Source: Ferrimicrobium sp. | GTDB lineage: Bacteria; Actinomycetota; Acidimicrobiia; Acidimicrobiales; Acidimicrobiaceae | DNA: 37,343 nucleotides | Assembly: GCF_027319265.1 (NCBI RefSeq) | Contig: NZ_DAHVNP010000081.1 | Coordinates: forward strand, 1 to 37,343 | Direction: 5' to 3' | Part shown: positions 22,565 through 31,539 of the stretch, in pieces | Layout of the letters: the number at the start of each line of letters is the position of its first letter | Numbering within the stretch: position 1 is the stretch's first letter | Position numbers and translations under genes: made by a program | The notes under the pieces: generated by a model | The model's input: the letters and a program-made list of their open reading frames with translations, nothing else | Databases searched by the model: none | What the model was told of the DNA's origin: nothing

Positions 22565-25111
22565 CTAGATAGAGGAAAGCGTATAGCTACCCGTCATAGC
22601 AACCGGAAGGACATACTGGAATGAGTACCCATCAGTCATGAACTGTGAAGCAGTCATGAACTGATACAGCGTACCGTCATTGCTTACCCAGACACCGGCT
22701 TTTCCAAGCGGCTGCACCAAGGTACCGTTCGCACTGGTCGATGCATTGGTCGGTGTTGAACCGAAGCCCATGACCACCATCGCACCAGTCATCTTCTGGA
22801 TTGAAGCAAGTTCCGCCGGAGTTGCAATCCCGGTAGCGACGCCACCAGCATACTCATAGATGGTCGAGCCGAACTGGACGAGCGCACCATTAGCCATGGT
22901 CGCAGCCGCCGTCGGAGGAGCACCAGCACCAGCGGTGAGGCCACCTGCATTCGGGACTGGGATCACCTGACTGACGACATAACCATCCTTCATGAACTGT
23001 GACATAGAGGAGAACTGGTAGATCTCACCATTGGTACCAACAACCCAGTAGCCAGAGGTTCCAACAGGGTTGATCAACGTTCCAGGAGCAGGCATAGTGG
23101 CTGTTGGGAAGGTACCCGACACCACACTGCTGTGATCCATCTTCATGATGTCACTGAGCACCGTCGGGGTCGAAATGCCAAAGGCATAGCCGCCCGCGAT
23201 CACGTCAATCTGACCACCAGACTGAATGAGTGCACCGTTGGGGTACGTAGTCGCGGCTTTTGGAACGCTGGTTACCGAAACCGGCGCAGCCTCAACACTA
23301 CCGTTGATACCAATCGAATACTGATTGGAAGCAGTACTCGGGTTGATGGCGCCATCGACAGAAACCGAGAATACATCTCCACTAGAGACTGTATTAGCCA
23401 AGGTTACATACACATCTGGTCCTGATACATCCACGCCTATGGGTTGCCCCGATGCGGAAGAAGTGGTCGTATCCGTAATGGAGTAGTCAGAAGCACTAGT
23501 AGGCAAAATCGTGTTTGAAGGGAAGATTAGCTCCAACTGTGACTCACCACCAGAGTTACCAAGTGTTGTCGACCCGGCACTAGTCTGACCCGTCATATTA
23601 GCAGTAGCCTCTAGACCACTAACCGTGTAATTAGACGTAGCCTGCAGACCCGCATTGCTCAAGCTCACAGGGACACTCCCGGGAATCGTCGTAAAGTCTT
23701 CAGAGGCACTCGCGGTTGCTGCCAACGAATCTTTGTTAGTAGCCACCGAAACCGAGTAACTATTCTGTCCCGAAACACCGGTCACCGTCGCTCCAAAGAT
23801 GGTGATTGATACATCTTGACCAGAATTCACCGTTGGCATCGCCACACTTGTGACACCACTAGCGGTGGCGTAGCTCTCAGCAACAGTTGTCGCAGACGAT
23901 CCACTACCCACTGTCACAGCCGCTGTCCCTGATGTCGGTAGAGCCAGACCACTTCCAGGAGTAATGATCACGCCAGAAGAACCAGCAGTCACCCCATCCG
24001 TAGCGACAAAGCTAGCAACAAAGTTAGCCGTGGCACCTGTAGTCGGATTAGCAGACGACGTACTGGGCATAAGCGACGTACTCAATGAGCCAATCTGAGT
24101 TCCGTAGGAAATTGTAGCGGAATCGTTTGAATTACCAGAGTCACTCACCGTGACTGGTGAAGAACCTGCCTGAGAGGGATTAATCGCACCCGTAATGGTG
24201 ACGTTAACCGTATCGCCACTTACCAGCGGCGTGGTAAGAACCAAACTAGCTGACGATGCTCCTGTCGACGGATCTGAGGCTGTCACCCCAGTGACCGTAT
24301 CAGTCGACTTAGCCCCAGACGAATTGGTCACAGTAACTGTGTACTGACTAGATGCTCCGGGGAGATCCACCGACGCATCTCCAGTTGCACTAGGAGTAAA
24401 AGTCAACACAAACGGCGCGGCAGACGTTCCAAGACCAGTGGCACCGCTGCTGACTGCAATGGGGCCAACATTATAGGTAACGTCACTTTGACCAAGACCG
24501 ACGTTACTCGCAGTAGCACCGAAGCTCACCGAGTTAGCAGGGATCGTATAGTTGGTCTGAACCACGAGAGTATCGGTACTCGTATACATGCTACCGGTCT
24601 CAGTTACAGCGGAAGTTTCAGACGGATTCGAAACACCAATGAACTCAATCTGCACTGAGGCACCGGAGGTGACAACCGTAGGCAGTGTCAAAGTTACCTG
24701 ATCAGCTGCACTCGTTGACTTATAAGCCGCAAAACCAACCTGAGTGCCGTTAACAGTGACGAGCGCACTAACACCGCTCGCGAAAGCCGAACCATTAGTA
24801 ATGGTCGTCCCAGGCAGAGTAATGCTAACCGTGCCCGGGGTAGAACTAGATCCGACGCCGTCAGTAGCCACGAACGATGCCACATAGTTGGACCCCGGTG
24901 TGACTGTAAAGCCCGTAACCGATCCAGTGCCGACGGTGTAATAACCCGAAGTCACATTCGGCGTTGTCGCATAGGCAGTACCTGAAGCAATCAAAATTCC
25001 ACCAACACCACCAACCGTCAGAGCCGCAGCCCCTGCCAAACGAACCAAACCATTCGACGAGAGCTTTGAACTCCCACTAATTCCGGCAGTCTTCTTCTTG
25101 AATCTGCTCAT
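22565..25111 (-). CDS. Large secreted Ser/Thr-rich surface protein with duplicated C-terminal module
   Basis: An 848-residue exported protein. A basic N-terminus (MSRFKKKTAG) and a hydrophobic stretch ending GTAYA (44-48) form a long signal peptide. Residues about 50-610 are Ser/Thr/Val/Gly-rich beta sandwich-like sequence with loosely repeated units (NFVASFVATDGV, ITGAINPSQ, VSDSGNS), typical of S-layer or adhesin proteins. The last 230 residues contain two copies of a module of about 116 residues: (P)NGALIQ..G..., AGG.A.GI.TP..L..I.KM, GTL..P.G..G.WV...G..YQF....QFM.DGY. I know no name for this module. It has no LPXTG motif or C-terminal membrane helix, so it is not an obvious sortase substrate. 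The ATG at 25111 has AGGAGG upstream. By eye the gene is less GC-rich than its neighbours, which could reflect high expression or transfer. Confidence 0.8.
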   Translation of the reverse strand: MSRFKKKTAGISGSSKLSSNGLVRLAGAAALTVGGVGGILIASGTAYATTPNVTSGYYTVGTGSVTGFTVTPGSNYVASFVATDGVGSSSTPGTVSITLPGTTITNGSAFASGVSALVTVNGTQVGFAAYKSTSAADQVTLTLPTVVTSGASVQIEFIGVSNPSETSAVTETGSMYTSTDTLVVQTNYTIPANSVSFGATASNVGLGQSDVTYNVGPIAVSSGATGLGTSAAPFVLTFTPSATGDASVDLPGASSQYTVTVTNSSGAKSTDTVTGVTASDPSTGASSASLVLTTPLVSGDTVNVTITGAINPSQAGSSPVTVSDSGNSNDSATISYGTQIGSLSTSLMPSTSSANPTTGATANFVASFVATDGVTAGSSGVIITPGSGLALPTSGTAAVTVGSGSSATTVAESYATASGVTSVAMPTVNSGQDVSITIFGATVTGVSGQNSYSVSVATNKDSLAATASASEDFTTIPGSVPVSLSNAGLQATSNYTVSGLEATANMTGQTSAGSTTLGNSGGESQLELIFPSNTILPTSASDYSITDTTTSSASGQPIGVDVSGPDVYVTLANTVSSGDVFSVSVDGAINPSTASNQYSIGINGSVEAAPVSVTSVPKAATTYPNGALIQSGGQIDVIAGGYAFGISTPTVLSDIMKMDHSSVVSGTFPTATMPAPGTLINPVGTSGYWVVGTNGEIYQFSSMSQFMKDGYVVSQVIPVPNAGGLTAGAGAPPTAAATMANGALVQFGSTIYEYAGGVATGIATPAELASIQKMTGAMVVMGFGSTPTNASTSANGTLVQPLGKAGVWVSNDGTLYQFMTASQFMTDGYSFQYVLPVAMTGSYTLSSI

Positions 25112-25759
25112 TACCTGGATATACCTCCTGAAATACAAGACCAACAGCCACTAGACTATCATGCTTCTTCGCTACTACCGTCCATGGACCCCGTAAGTGT
25201 ACCACATCAACCATCGAGCCGGTGTAGTTTCTACGAAACCAAGTACACCTAAGCAACTGTACCAGCAAAACAGGCAAGAACAGGCTTTTACATAAAAATT
25301 CATCGATAAACTTCTAACCTCACGTTGAACCTCAGTATCGTTAGCTCTGCCAGGCTCTACGTAGCTGTCCACAGCCAGATAGAACTCCCGTGGTGATCTC
25401 TCCTGGAACATTGTCGCGGATGACCTGCACTGTGTGCGGCGCAGCTCTCTCGCATTATGTCCATCGACCGAATCTCGCACGCAAACATCAGTCATGTCTT
25501 GCACCCAGGCTCAACACGATCTTCACCCAACTCTCGCCCATGCCCAAATCGAGCAATACAAATATTGATAAAGCGACTCAACGACAGAGCAGGAGGCATC
25601 TGTATTCTGATTAACCGAGTAAGTGACGATGTCGCCGTTGAAACGAAGTTGGTCCTGCGTTCTCAGGCATACCTCATTTTCCGCCATGTGGCCCTTGATA
25701 GAGTGCCAAAACATACTGCCCAAGATACCCACCAACGAGGCCCTTGCTCTCTGATGATC
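25112..25759. other. Intergenic region upstream of the surface-protein gene, downstream of clpB
   Basis: No gene is supported in 648 bases; the small open frames here lack ribosome binding sites and protein character. It is more AT-rich than the coding regions, notably 25281-25320, and carries a hairpin (25221-25249) in what is probably the surface-protein mRNA leader. A long leader of this kind is often found in front of abundant surface-layer genes. No clear terminator for clpB is seen. Confidence 0.5.
25221..25249 (-). promoter_or_regulatory. Hairpin in the leader of the surface-protein gene
   Basis: GGTGTA-GTTTC, loop TAC, GAAAC-(CAAG bulge)-TACACC form an 11-bp stem with a 4-base bulge, about 110 bases upstream of the start codon at 25111. 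A stem in a long leader can stabilise mRNA or regulate translation. The function is inference; only the pairing is seen. Confidence 0.4.
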
Positions 25760-28240
25760 TCACGCGATGACCAACTCATCCCCCACCCCATCAACGGTGA
25801 TCGTCGACCCCTCCGGGTACTTCCCCGATAGGATCGCGACCGCCACCGGGTCGCCCACCATCTTCTGAATCACTCGCTTCAAGGGTCGAGCCCCGAACGC
25901 TGGATCATACCCTTGGGTCGCAAGGATCCGCTTGGCGTCATCGGTCACCACGAGTTCGAGCCGACGATCGGACAGGCGTCGGCGCAGTGCATCGAGCTGG
26001 ATGTCGACGATCTTCGTGAGGTCTGCCTCGGTGAGTGATGCAAAACGGATGATCTCATCGATCCGGTTGACAAACTCCGGCTTAAAGAAGAATCTTGGAT
26101 CCTCCGCCAGGTTCGATGTCATGATCAAAATAGTGTTGGTGAAGTTGACCACCCGACCCTGACCGTCGGTTAGACGACCATCATCCAAGATGGCAAGGAA
26201 GATATTGAAGACATCCGAGTGCGCCTTCTCGATCTCATCAAAGAGAATCACGCTGTAAGGACGTCGCCGTACCGCCTCGGTGAGTTGTCCACCTTCGTCG
26301 TAGCCGACGTATCCAGGAGGCGCACCGACAAGGCGTGCCACCGCATGGCGTTCCTGGTATTCAGACATGTCGATTCGAATGACAGCGCGTTCATCGTCGA
26401 AGAGGTACTCCGCCAATGCCTTGGCCATCTCGGTCTTACCGACACCAGTCGGTCCCAGGAAGAGGAAACTCCCGATCGGCCGGTGTGGATCGGAGAGTCC
26501 CGCACGCGAGCGCCGGATAGCGTTGGCCACCGCCGAGACCGCCTCGTCTTGTCCAATGACGCGCTGATGGAGCGCCTCCTCGATATGGAGAAGCTTCTCC
26601 ATCTCGCTCTCTAAGAGCTTGGAGACCGGGATCCCGGTCGCCTTGGCCACCACCTCAGCGATGTCCTCGGGGTCGACCTCCTCCTTTAACATCCGCACCC
26701 CACCCTGGAACTCGGCAAGCTCTCGGGTTGCCTCATCGATCTGGCGGGAGAGCTCAGGAACCTGACCATAGCGGATCTCAGCCGCCCGATCGAGATTGCC
26801 GATGCGTTCCTGATTATCGGCCTCGGCCTTCAACTGTTCCAGTCGCTCCTTCATCTCACGAATCTTGCCGATCGCATCACGCTCGAGTTGCCACTGAGCA
26901 TTGAGAGCGGCAAGCTCTTCCCGATCATCGGCCAACTCACGCTCGATCCGATTGAGTCGCTCCATGGAGGCGGGATCACTCTCCTTGGCGAGTGAGATCC
27001 GCTCGATCTCAAGCTGGCGGATACGCCGCTCGACCGAGTCGACCTCACTGGGTCGAGAGTCGATCTCCATCCGGAGCTTGGCGGCGGCCTCATCGATGAG
27101 ATCGATCGCCTTGTCGGGAAGGAAACGGTTCGTTACATACCGATCCGAAAGGACCGCGGCCGCCACCAGAGCTGAATCCTGGATACGCACCCCATGGTGG
27201 ACCTCGTAGCGCTCCTTTAGGCCACGCAGAATCCCGATCGTGTCCTCGACCGAGGGTGGTGGAATGATGAGCTGCTGGAACCGGCGCTCGAGGGCGGGAT
27301 CCTTCTCGATGTATTTGCGATACTCGTCAAGCGTCGTCGCTCCAATCATCCGCAACTCACCACGGGCGAGCATCGGCTTTAACATGTTGGAGGCATCCAT
27401 AGAACCCTCAGCGGCCCCAGCGCCTACCACCGTGTGCATCTCGTCGATGAAGGTGATGACCTCGCCGTTGGAGTCCTTGATCGCCTTGAGGACCGCCTTT
27501 AGCCGCTCCTCGAACTCACCACGGTACTTCGCACCTGCCACCATGGAACCAAGGTCCAGAGCGATGAGTCGTTTGTTCTTCAACCCCTCGGGAACATCAC
27601 CCTCGACGATTCGCTTGGCCAACCCCTCGACGATGGCAGTCTTACCAACTCCTGGCTCGCCGATCAGTACGGGGTTGTTCTTGCTCCGACGAGAGAGGAT
27701 CTGGATGATCCGCCGAATCTCCTCGTCTCGCCCGATCACCGGGTCGATCTTGCCCGCTCGTGCGTCAGCAGTCAGGTCACGTCCATACTTCTCTAACGCC
27801 TGGAGTGTCTCCTCCGGGTTCTCGCTCGTGACTCGGTTGTCCCCACGGATCTCACGCAACGCGGTCTTGATCTGTTCAGCGGTCACCCCGAACACGGTGG
27901 GCAACTGGATCAGCAGATGCTCGACGGAGAGATAGGAGTCACCCAACTCCTGACGAGTCTTATCGGCGGCCTCAAGGGTTGCGATCAGCGCGCTTGAGAA
28001 CTGTGCCTGACTCCCGTAGGCCTTGGGTAGCTTCCCGATCGCCTCTAAGAGTTTGGTCCTCGACGCTCCGATCTGAACGCCCAAGCGCTCAAGAATGGGC
28101 AAGGCGATGCCATCGGGTTGTCCAAGGAGTGCAACCGCGAGGTGCTCCTTCGTGACCTCTGGGTTCGAACTCCGCCTGGCAAGCTCAACCGCCGCCTCGA
28201 TCGCCTCGCGGGTCTTGACTGTCCACGTACTCTGATCCAT
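25760..28240 (-). CDS. clpB: ClpB-type disaggregase (Hsp104 family AAA+ ATPase)
   Basis: An 826-residue chaperone that extracts polypeptides from aggregates together with DnaK. The N-domain (1-145) is followed by the first AAA+ module with GEPGVGKT (194-201) and FIDEMH (264-269), a long coiled-coil middle domain (about 400-525) that is the DnaK contact, and the second AAA+ module with GPTGVGKT (596-603), the GYVGYDEGG pore loop and VILFDEIEK. Both ATPase sites look intact. It is shorter than the usual 850-870 residues: after MTSNL (707-711) only AEDPR precedes [14 protein letters not shown], where relatives have some 10-25 more residues. The ATG at 28240 has AGGTGA upstream. It is downstream of the dnaK operon but about 1 kb away, and I find no HAIR site before it. 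Confidence 0.96.
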   Translation of the reverse strand: MDQSTWTVKTREAIEAAVELARRSSNPEVTKEHLAVALLGQPDGIALPILERLGVQIGASRTKLLEAIGKLPKAYGSQAQFSSALIATLEAADKTRQELGDSYLSVEHLLIQLPTVFGVTAEQIKTALREIRGDNRVTSENPEETLQALEKYGRDLTADARAGKIDPVIGRDEEIRRIIQILSRRSKNNPVLIGEPGVGKTAIVEGLAKRIVEGDVPEGLKNKRLIALDLGSMVAGAKYRGEFEERLKAVLKAIKDSNGEVITFIDEMHTVVGAGAAEGSMDASNMLKPMLARGELRMIGATTLDEYRKYIEKDPALERRFQQLIIPPPSVEDTIGILRGLKERYEVHHGVRIQDSALVAAAVLSDRYVTNRFLPDKAIDLIDEAAAKLRMEIDSRPSEVDSVERRIRQLEIERISLAKESDPASMERLNRIERELADDREELAALNAQWQLERDAIGKIREMKERLEQLKAEADNQERIGNLDRAAEIRYGQVPELSRQIDEATRELAEFQGGVRMLKEEVDPEDIAEVVAKATGIPVSKLLESEMEKLLHIEEALHQRVIGQDEAVSAVANAIRRSRAGLSDPHRPIGSFLFLGPTGVGKTEMAKALAEYLFDDERAVIRIDMSEYQERHAVARLVGAPPGYVGYDEGGQLTEAVRRRPYSVILFDEIEKAHSDVFNIFLAILDDGRLTDGQGRVVNFTNTILIMTSNLAEDPRFFFKPEFVNRIDEIIRFASLTEADLTKIVDIQLDALRRRLSDRRLELVVTDDAKRILATQGYDPAFGARPLKRVIQKMVGDPVAVAILSGKYPEGSTITVDGVGDELVIA

Positions 28241-28257
28241 CGTTCACCTCATCTTCG

Positions 28258-28554
28258 TTACGATTCCATCTGTTCATCGTCATCTGGTTGACGCTCTTCA
28301 CAAACCCCAATCACCTGTTCTAACGCCAACAACTGCCACCCCGCTAGGGCCAGGTGACTCTTTTCTCTCACCCCCAAGGTCGCCGGTGACCGCCAAAGGA
28401 TCCGGCGATCATGCCAGCCGCCTAACGGCCGTCGTCCTAGGCGACTGGATTCCATCGAGTCATCGGTGCCAGTAGGTGGTTCTGGGTCCAACTCGCCCTC
28501 GTCCAGCGCATATCTCCTGGCATTCCGGGAATGGAGACTCATCGTTCGTATCAC
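28258..28554 (-). CDS. Doubtful small ORF ending 17 bp before clpB
   Basis: Up to 98 residues from a GTG at 28554; an ATG four codons in (28542) is an alternative. The C-terminal third (LALAGWQLLALEQVIGVCEERQPDDDEQ) looks protein-like, with an amphipathic helix and acidic tail, and the stop lies 17 bp before the clpB start with the clpB ribosome binding site between. The N-terminal part is Arg/Pro-rich and unconvincing, and no ribosome binding site supports the start. I do not recognise a family. Confidence 0.3.
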   Translation of the reverse strand: MIRTMSLHSRNARRYALDEGELDPEPPTGTDDSMESSRLGRRPLGGWHDRRILWRSPATLGVREKSHLALAGWQLLALEQVIGVCEERQPDDDEQMES

Positions 28555-28586
28555 GTTCGCGCCCTCTCGCTCGCCTGCTGGGTCCT

Positions 28587-28770
28587 ACTGGTTCAGTTGC
28601 ATTGGTCTCGCCCCACTGGTCCAGTTGCATTGGCTCCACCGCCGGTTTCAACTGGTTCACCACGTCGGTTGGTCTCTCCAGAGTTGTACCCCATTGTCTG
28701 ACTGGCTCTGCCGCGTTGGCCGTACTGCATGGGCACTGTTGCAGTGGTCCCGTTTGCATTGGCCATGTTA
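28587..28770. repeat. Degenerate direct repeats with ACTGGTYCAGTTGCATTGG core
   Basis: ACTGGTTCAGTTGCATTGG (28587-28605) recurs as ACTGGTCCAGTTGCATTGG (28615-28633), a 28-base period. Weaker relatives follow (AACTGGTTCAC near 28650, GCAGTGGTCCCGTTTGCATTGG near 28740-28763). The region belongs to no recognised gene. Confidence 0.55.
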
Positions 28771-28880
28771 GATCGAGCCTGTTTGCTACCACCTGTACAT
28801 CACTAGCCATTGTCTCGCATCTGCGCCATGAGCTGTATTGACCAAAGGAACCTGTTGGGAGTAAAAGGTGCGGGTCACTG

Positions 28881-28912
28881 TCTCGTTGTGGTGTTGTCTC
28901 GTTGTGGTGTTG
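28881..28912. repeat. Tandem 16-bp duplication
   Basis: TCTCGTTGTGGTGTTG occurs twice head to tail (28881-28896, 28897-28912) and the next bases begin a third copy (TCT). It lies in the hspR-clpB gap. Confidence 0.85.
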
Positions 28913-29040
28913 TCTCTTCGCATCGCCAACCCTTGTATTATGCTCTTGCCAGTCCAAGAAGCAGCTCCTTCTCTCGGTTGCTACGTTCTCCAGTCCGATC
29001 GGCACTGATGACGCCCTGACTCGAGGTGTGATGGCGAAGA

Positions 29041-29068
29041 GATCGACGACGGTTACGTGCCGTCGATC
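29041..29068. terminator. Hairpin about 140 bp downstream of hspR
   Basis: GATCGACG (29041-29048), a 12-base loop and CGTCGATC (29061-29068) pair perfectly; an alternative 6-bp register CGACGG/CCGTCG exists inside it. There is no U-tract on either strand, so termination is only one possibility. It is the strongest stem between hspR and clpB. Confidence 0.35.
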
Positions 29069-29204
29069 GTCGACCACCGGCGCGTTCTCCAACCGTCACG
29101 ACTCGGACCCCCGTTCTCGCCCTCACGTCCTAGTCCCCATGGGCTAGGTTGTCGCACCTCAGTTGCTCGGTAAGCCGACCCACAATGACGACGAACCAGA
29201 GTCC

Positions 29205-29630
29205 TTAGCGTCGAATCTGGGTGGTCTTGACGTGTACCACCGCCTGGGAAAGCGGAACGAGATCACGCCGGTAATGGCGATGGATCTCCTTCTCCCGCAA
29301 CCGTGCCAGCTCTCGCTCACGTTCGAGCTCAGCTCTGAGTTCGGCGACTTCAGCCTCTAACTCGATCACTCGGCGCACACCTTCGATATTGAGCCCTGCA
29401 TCGGTCAGCTCGGCAATTCGCCGTAGCCGCTCGAGATCGTGTTCGCTATAGCGCCTTGAGCCGCCCCCGGTGCGGTTCGGTTCAAGCAGACCCCGTCGTT
29501 CATAGACCCGTAAGGTCTGAGGGTGCATGCCAGCGAGCTCGGCAGCCACCGAGATCACATACACCCCCCTTCCGATGGCGGCACCCTCGAAGGCGCCGCG
29601 CCTGGCCTGGCCTCCGATATCACTTGCCAT
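29205..29630 (-). CDS. hspR: HspR, MerR-family heat-shock repressor
   Basis: A 141-residue MerR-type regulator. After a short Gly/Arg-rich leader, VYVISVAAELAGMHPQTLRVYERRGLLEPNRTGGGSRRYSEHDLERLRRI (about 23-72) is the winged-helix DNA-binding domain characteristic of HspR. A coiled coil (about 88-115, RVIELEAEVAELRAELERERE) should mediate dimerisation. HspR represses the dnaK operon by binding HAIR sites, with DnaK as co-repressor; one such site lies at 33430-33450. The ATG at 29630 lies 7 bp after the dnaJ stop, and the GGAGG serving it is inside the last dnaJ codons, so translation is coupled. It is the last gene of dnaK-grpE-dnaJ-hspR. Confidence 0.95.
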   Translation of the reverse strand: MASDIGGQARRGAFEGAAIGRGVYVISVAAELAGMHPQTLRVYERRGLLEPNRTGGGSRRYSEHDLERLRRIAELTDAGLNIEGVRRVIELEAEVAELRAELERERELARLREKEIHRHYRRDLVPLSQAVVHVKTTQIRR

Positions 29631-29637
29631 CTAGCCT

Positions 29638-30741
29638 CTAGCCTCCTACCTTCTCTTCCCCTTTGTCCCCAAAGACCTTGTGATAGTCCTGGAGATACTT
29701 CTTCTGTCGTGCATCGAGTGCCGCCGGAACGACGATCTCTACCGTTACCAGCAGATCACCGACGGTATTCTTCTTCCTTGGGTTTGGCAATCCCCGCCCT
29801 CGGACCCTAAAGGTCTGTCCCGAATGGGTACCTGCCGGAATCTTGAGCGTCACTGGGCCAGTCAACGAGGGTGCGCTCACCGTACCCCCAAGGGCAGCAT
29901 CAGCGAAGCTGATCGCAACCTTGGTGGTCAGATCAGCTCCCTTGCGACCAAAGCGAGGATCCGGATCGACGTGAACCTTCACCAGGAGGTCACCCGAGGG
30001 TCCTCCGCTCTTGCCGGGAGCACCCTTGCCACGAACCCGGATCGTCTGTTCTGGCTCCACCCCAGCCGGGATACGAACCTTCACGGTGCGAGCGCGGTGT
30101 TCGGTTCCTGTTCCCCTACAGGCGGGACAGGGATTTTCGATAATCAGTCCTCGACCATGACAGGCTGGACAGGGCTGGGAGAAGGAGAAGAATCCCTGGT
30201 TATCAGAGACCGATCCCGATCCGTTACACCGGGCACAGACCTTTGGTACCGTTCCTGGGGCGGCACCGGTACCGTTACATACAGAACATGAGGTCTCCCC
30301 GATCACCAACACCGAAGCCGTTGCCCCTGCGGCAGCGTCGGCAAAGCTGAGACGAACCTCGGCGCTCTGGTCCTCGCCACGCTTTGGGCCACTCGTCCGT
30401 TTCCCTCGATTAAAGAGGTTCCCGATCAGATCGCCAAGATCCTCCGAGTGTACATTAAAGTTTCCGTTGCCTGAAGCGTTGGAACCCATACCACCGAGGC
30501 CCGAGGCCATCGGGCCCATTCGGCGAACCTCGTCGTACTCCTTGCGCTTGGTAGCGTCACCGAGCACGTCGTAGGCGGCCGAGACCTCCTTGAACTGTTC
30601 CTCATGGCCAGCGTTCGAGTCAGGATGGTATTTTCGAGCAAGCGCTCGGTAGGCCTTGGTTATCTCCTTGTCCGTCGCCGTCGATGGAACTCCGAGGACC
30701 TTATAGTAATCCTTTTCGAACCACTCGCGCTGTGGTGGCAT
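29638..30741 (-). CDS. dnaJ: DnaJ (Hsp40) co-chaperone
   Basis: A 367-residue type I J-protein that delivers substrates to DnaK and stimulates its ATPase. The J domain (about 10-75) contains the YHPDSN motif. The Gly/Phe region is short and rich in Gly/Ser/Asn (GLGGMGSNASGNGN). The zinc domain has all four repeats: CSVCNGTG, CARCNGSG, CPACHGRG and CPACRGTG. Two beta-sandwich substrate domains follow. The start MPPQREWFEKDYYKVLGV is that of the DnaJ1 encoded with dnaK in Actinomycetota. The ATG at 30741 has GGAGG upstream and lies 16 bp after the grpE stop. Its last codons supply the ribosome binding site for hspR. Confidence 0.97.
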   Translation of the reverse strand: MPPQREWFEKDYYKVLGVPSTATDKEITKAYRALARKYHPDSNAGHEEQFKEVSAAYDVLGDATKRKEYDEVRRMGPMASGLGGMGSNASGNGNFNVHSEDLGDLIGNLFNRGKRTSGPKRGEDQSAEVRLSFADAAAGATASVLVIGETSCSVCNGTGAAPGTVPKVCARCNGSGSVSDNQGFFSFSQPCPACHGRGLIIENPCPACRGTGTEHRARTVKVRIPAGVEPEQTIRVRGKGAPGKSGGPSGDLLVKVHVDPDPRFGRKGADLTTKVAISFADAALGGTVSAPSLTGPVTLKIPAGTHSGQTFRVRGRGLPNPRKKNTVGDLLVTVEIVVPAALDARQKKYLQDYHKVFGDKGEEKVGG

Positions 30742-30757
30742 TCGTTACCTCCATCTC

Positions 30758-31534
30758 TCACGAACCGGTGACCTTCACCATCGCGGGTCGCAGAGTCTGT
30801 CCGTTCCAGCGGTAGCCAACACGAAAGACCTCGCTCACCGTCGGTTCACCGTCTCCTTCATCGTGGGCAACCGCCTCCGCCTCTTCGGGATTGAAGCGCT
30901 TGCCGAGGGGCTCGATCACCTCTAAGCCCTCCTTGGCTAGCACCTCCAAGAAGGAGGCACTGATCTGGGAGAGCACCGAGGCGACCTCGTCCGATCCTGA
31001 CTCCGAGGTCGCATGAGCGAGTGCAAGTGTCAAGGTGTCAAGCGCTGGAAGCAACTTGGTCACCAACGCCCGAGATCCTGCGGCCCCAAGCTCACTCTGC
31101 TGTCTGGCGACTCGCTTTTTGTAGTTCTCAAAGTCAGCCTGGAGACGCTGCAGTGCCTCGAGATAGGAGTCCCGTTCGCGCTCAGCATCTGCGAGGGGAT
31201 CGTTGATCTCAGGTTCAAAATCGAGCGCATCGAGATCGAACTCCTCCCCGGCCTCCTCTCCACGGATGGAGGGATCCTCATCAGCTTTGGCATCTAGCCC
31301 CTCATCAGACGGGTTGACCTCCGGTTCTTGATCATCTGGGGTGTTTTCACCCGTCCTGCTGGTCGCGTCCGAGCGCCCACTCCCAGAGGAGGACGCCTCT
31401 CCGTCGAAAGGCGTCTCCTCCTTAGCTCTGTCGTGCCCTTGGGCACCCTGGTGCTCGTTGGCACCCTGGGAACCCTGAGTACGGTGGGAATCGTGAGCGC
31501 TCTGGTGCTCTTCGTCGAATCTCTCATCGGCCAC
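30758..31534 (-). CDS. grpE: GrpE nucleotide-exchange factor
   Basis: About 258 residues. The C-terminal half is the conserved GrpE: a long dimerising helix (DAERERDSYLEALQRLQADFENYKKRV), then the beta domain ending EVFRVGYRWNGQTLRPAMVKV. It releases ADP from DnaK. The first 110 residues are an unusually long disordered region, His/Gln/Gly-rich at first (NEHQGAQGHD) and then acidic, longer than in most relatives. I chose the GTG at 31534 because AAGGAG at the end of dnaK (31543-31548) is 8 bases away. The ATG at 31540 (overlapping the dnaK stop as TGATG) and a GTG at 31543 are alternatives in the same frame but sit too close to that site. Confidence 0.93.
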   Translation of the reverse strand: MADERFDEEHQSAHDSHRTQGSQGANEHQGAQGHDRAKEETPFDGEASSSGSGRSDATSRTGENTPDDQEPEVNPSDEGLDAKADEDPSIRGEEAGEEFDLDALDFEPEINDPLADAERERDSYLEALQRLQADFENYKKRVARQQSELGAAGSRALVTKLLPALDTLTLALAHATSESGSDEVASVLSQISASFLEVLAKEGLEVIEPLGKRFNPEEAEAVAHDEGDGEPTVSEVFRVGYRWNGQTLRPAMVKVTGS

Positions 31535-31539
31535 GCGCA

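Larger units (their letters stand above)
28241..29204. other. Gap between hspR and clpB
   Basis: These 964 bases carry only doubtful ORFs. They are rich in degenerate direct repeats (see 28587-28770 and 28881-28912) and hold an 8-bp hairpin (29041-29068). No HspR-type inverted repeat is visible in front of clpB, so clpB either has another promoter or is read from the dnaK operon. Confidence 0.5.

Noticed and set aside
27240-27935. Plus ORF of 231 codons
   Set aside because: Entirely antisense to conserved clpB codons.
28460-29092. Minus ORF of 210 codons in the hspR-clpB gap
   Set aside because: Low-complexity, repeat-derived sequence (Met-Gln-Leu-Asp/Asn-Ala-Thr-Glu-Pro units), no ribosome binding site, no family resemblance.
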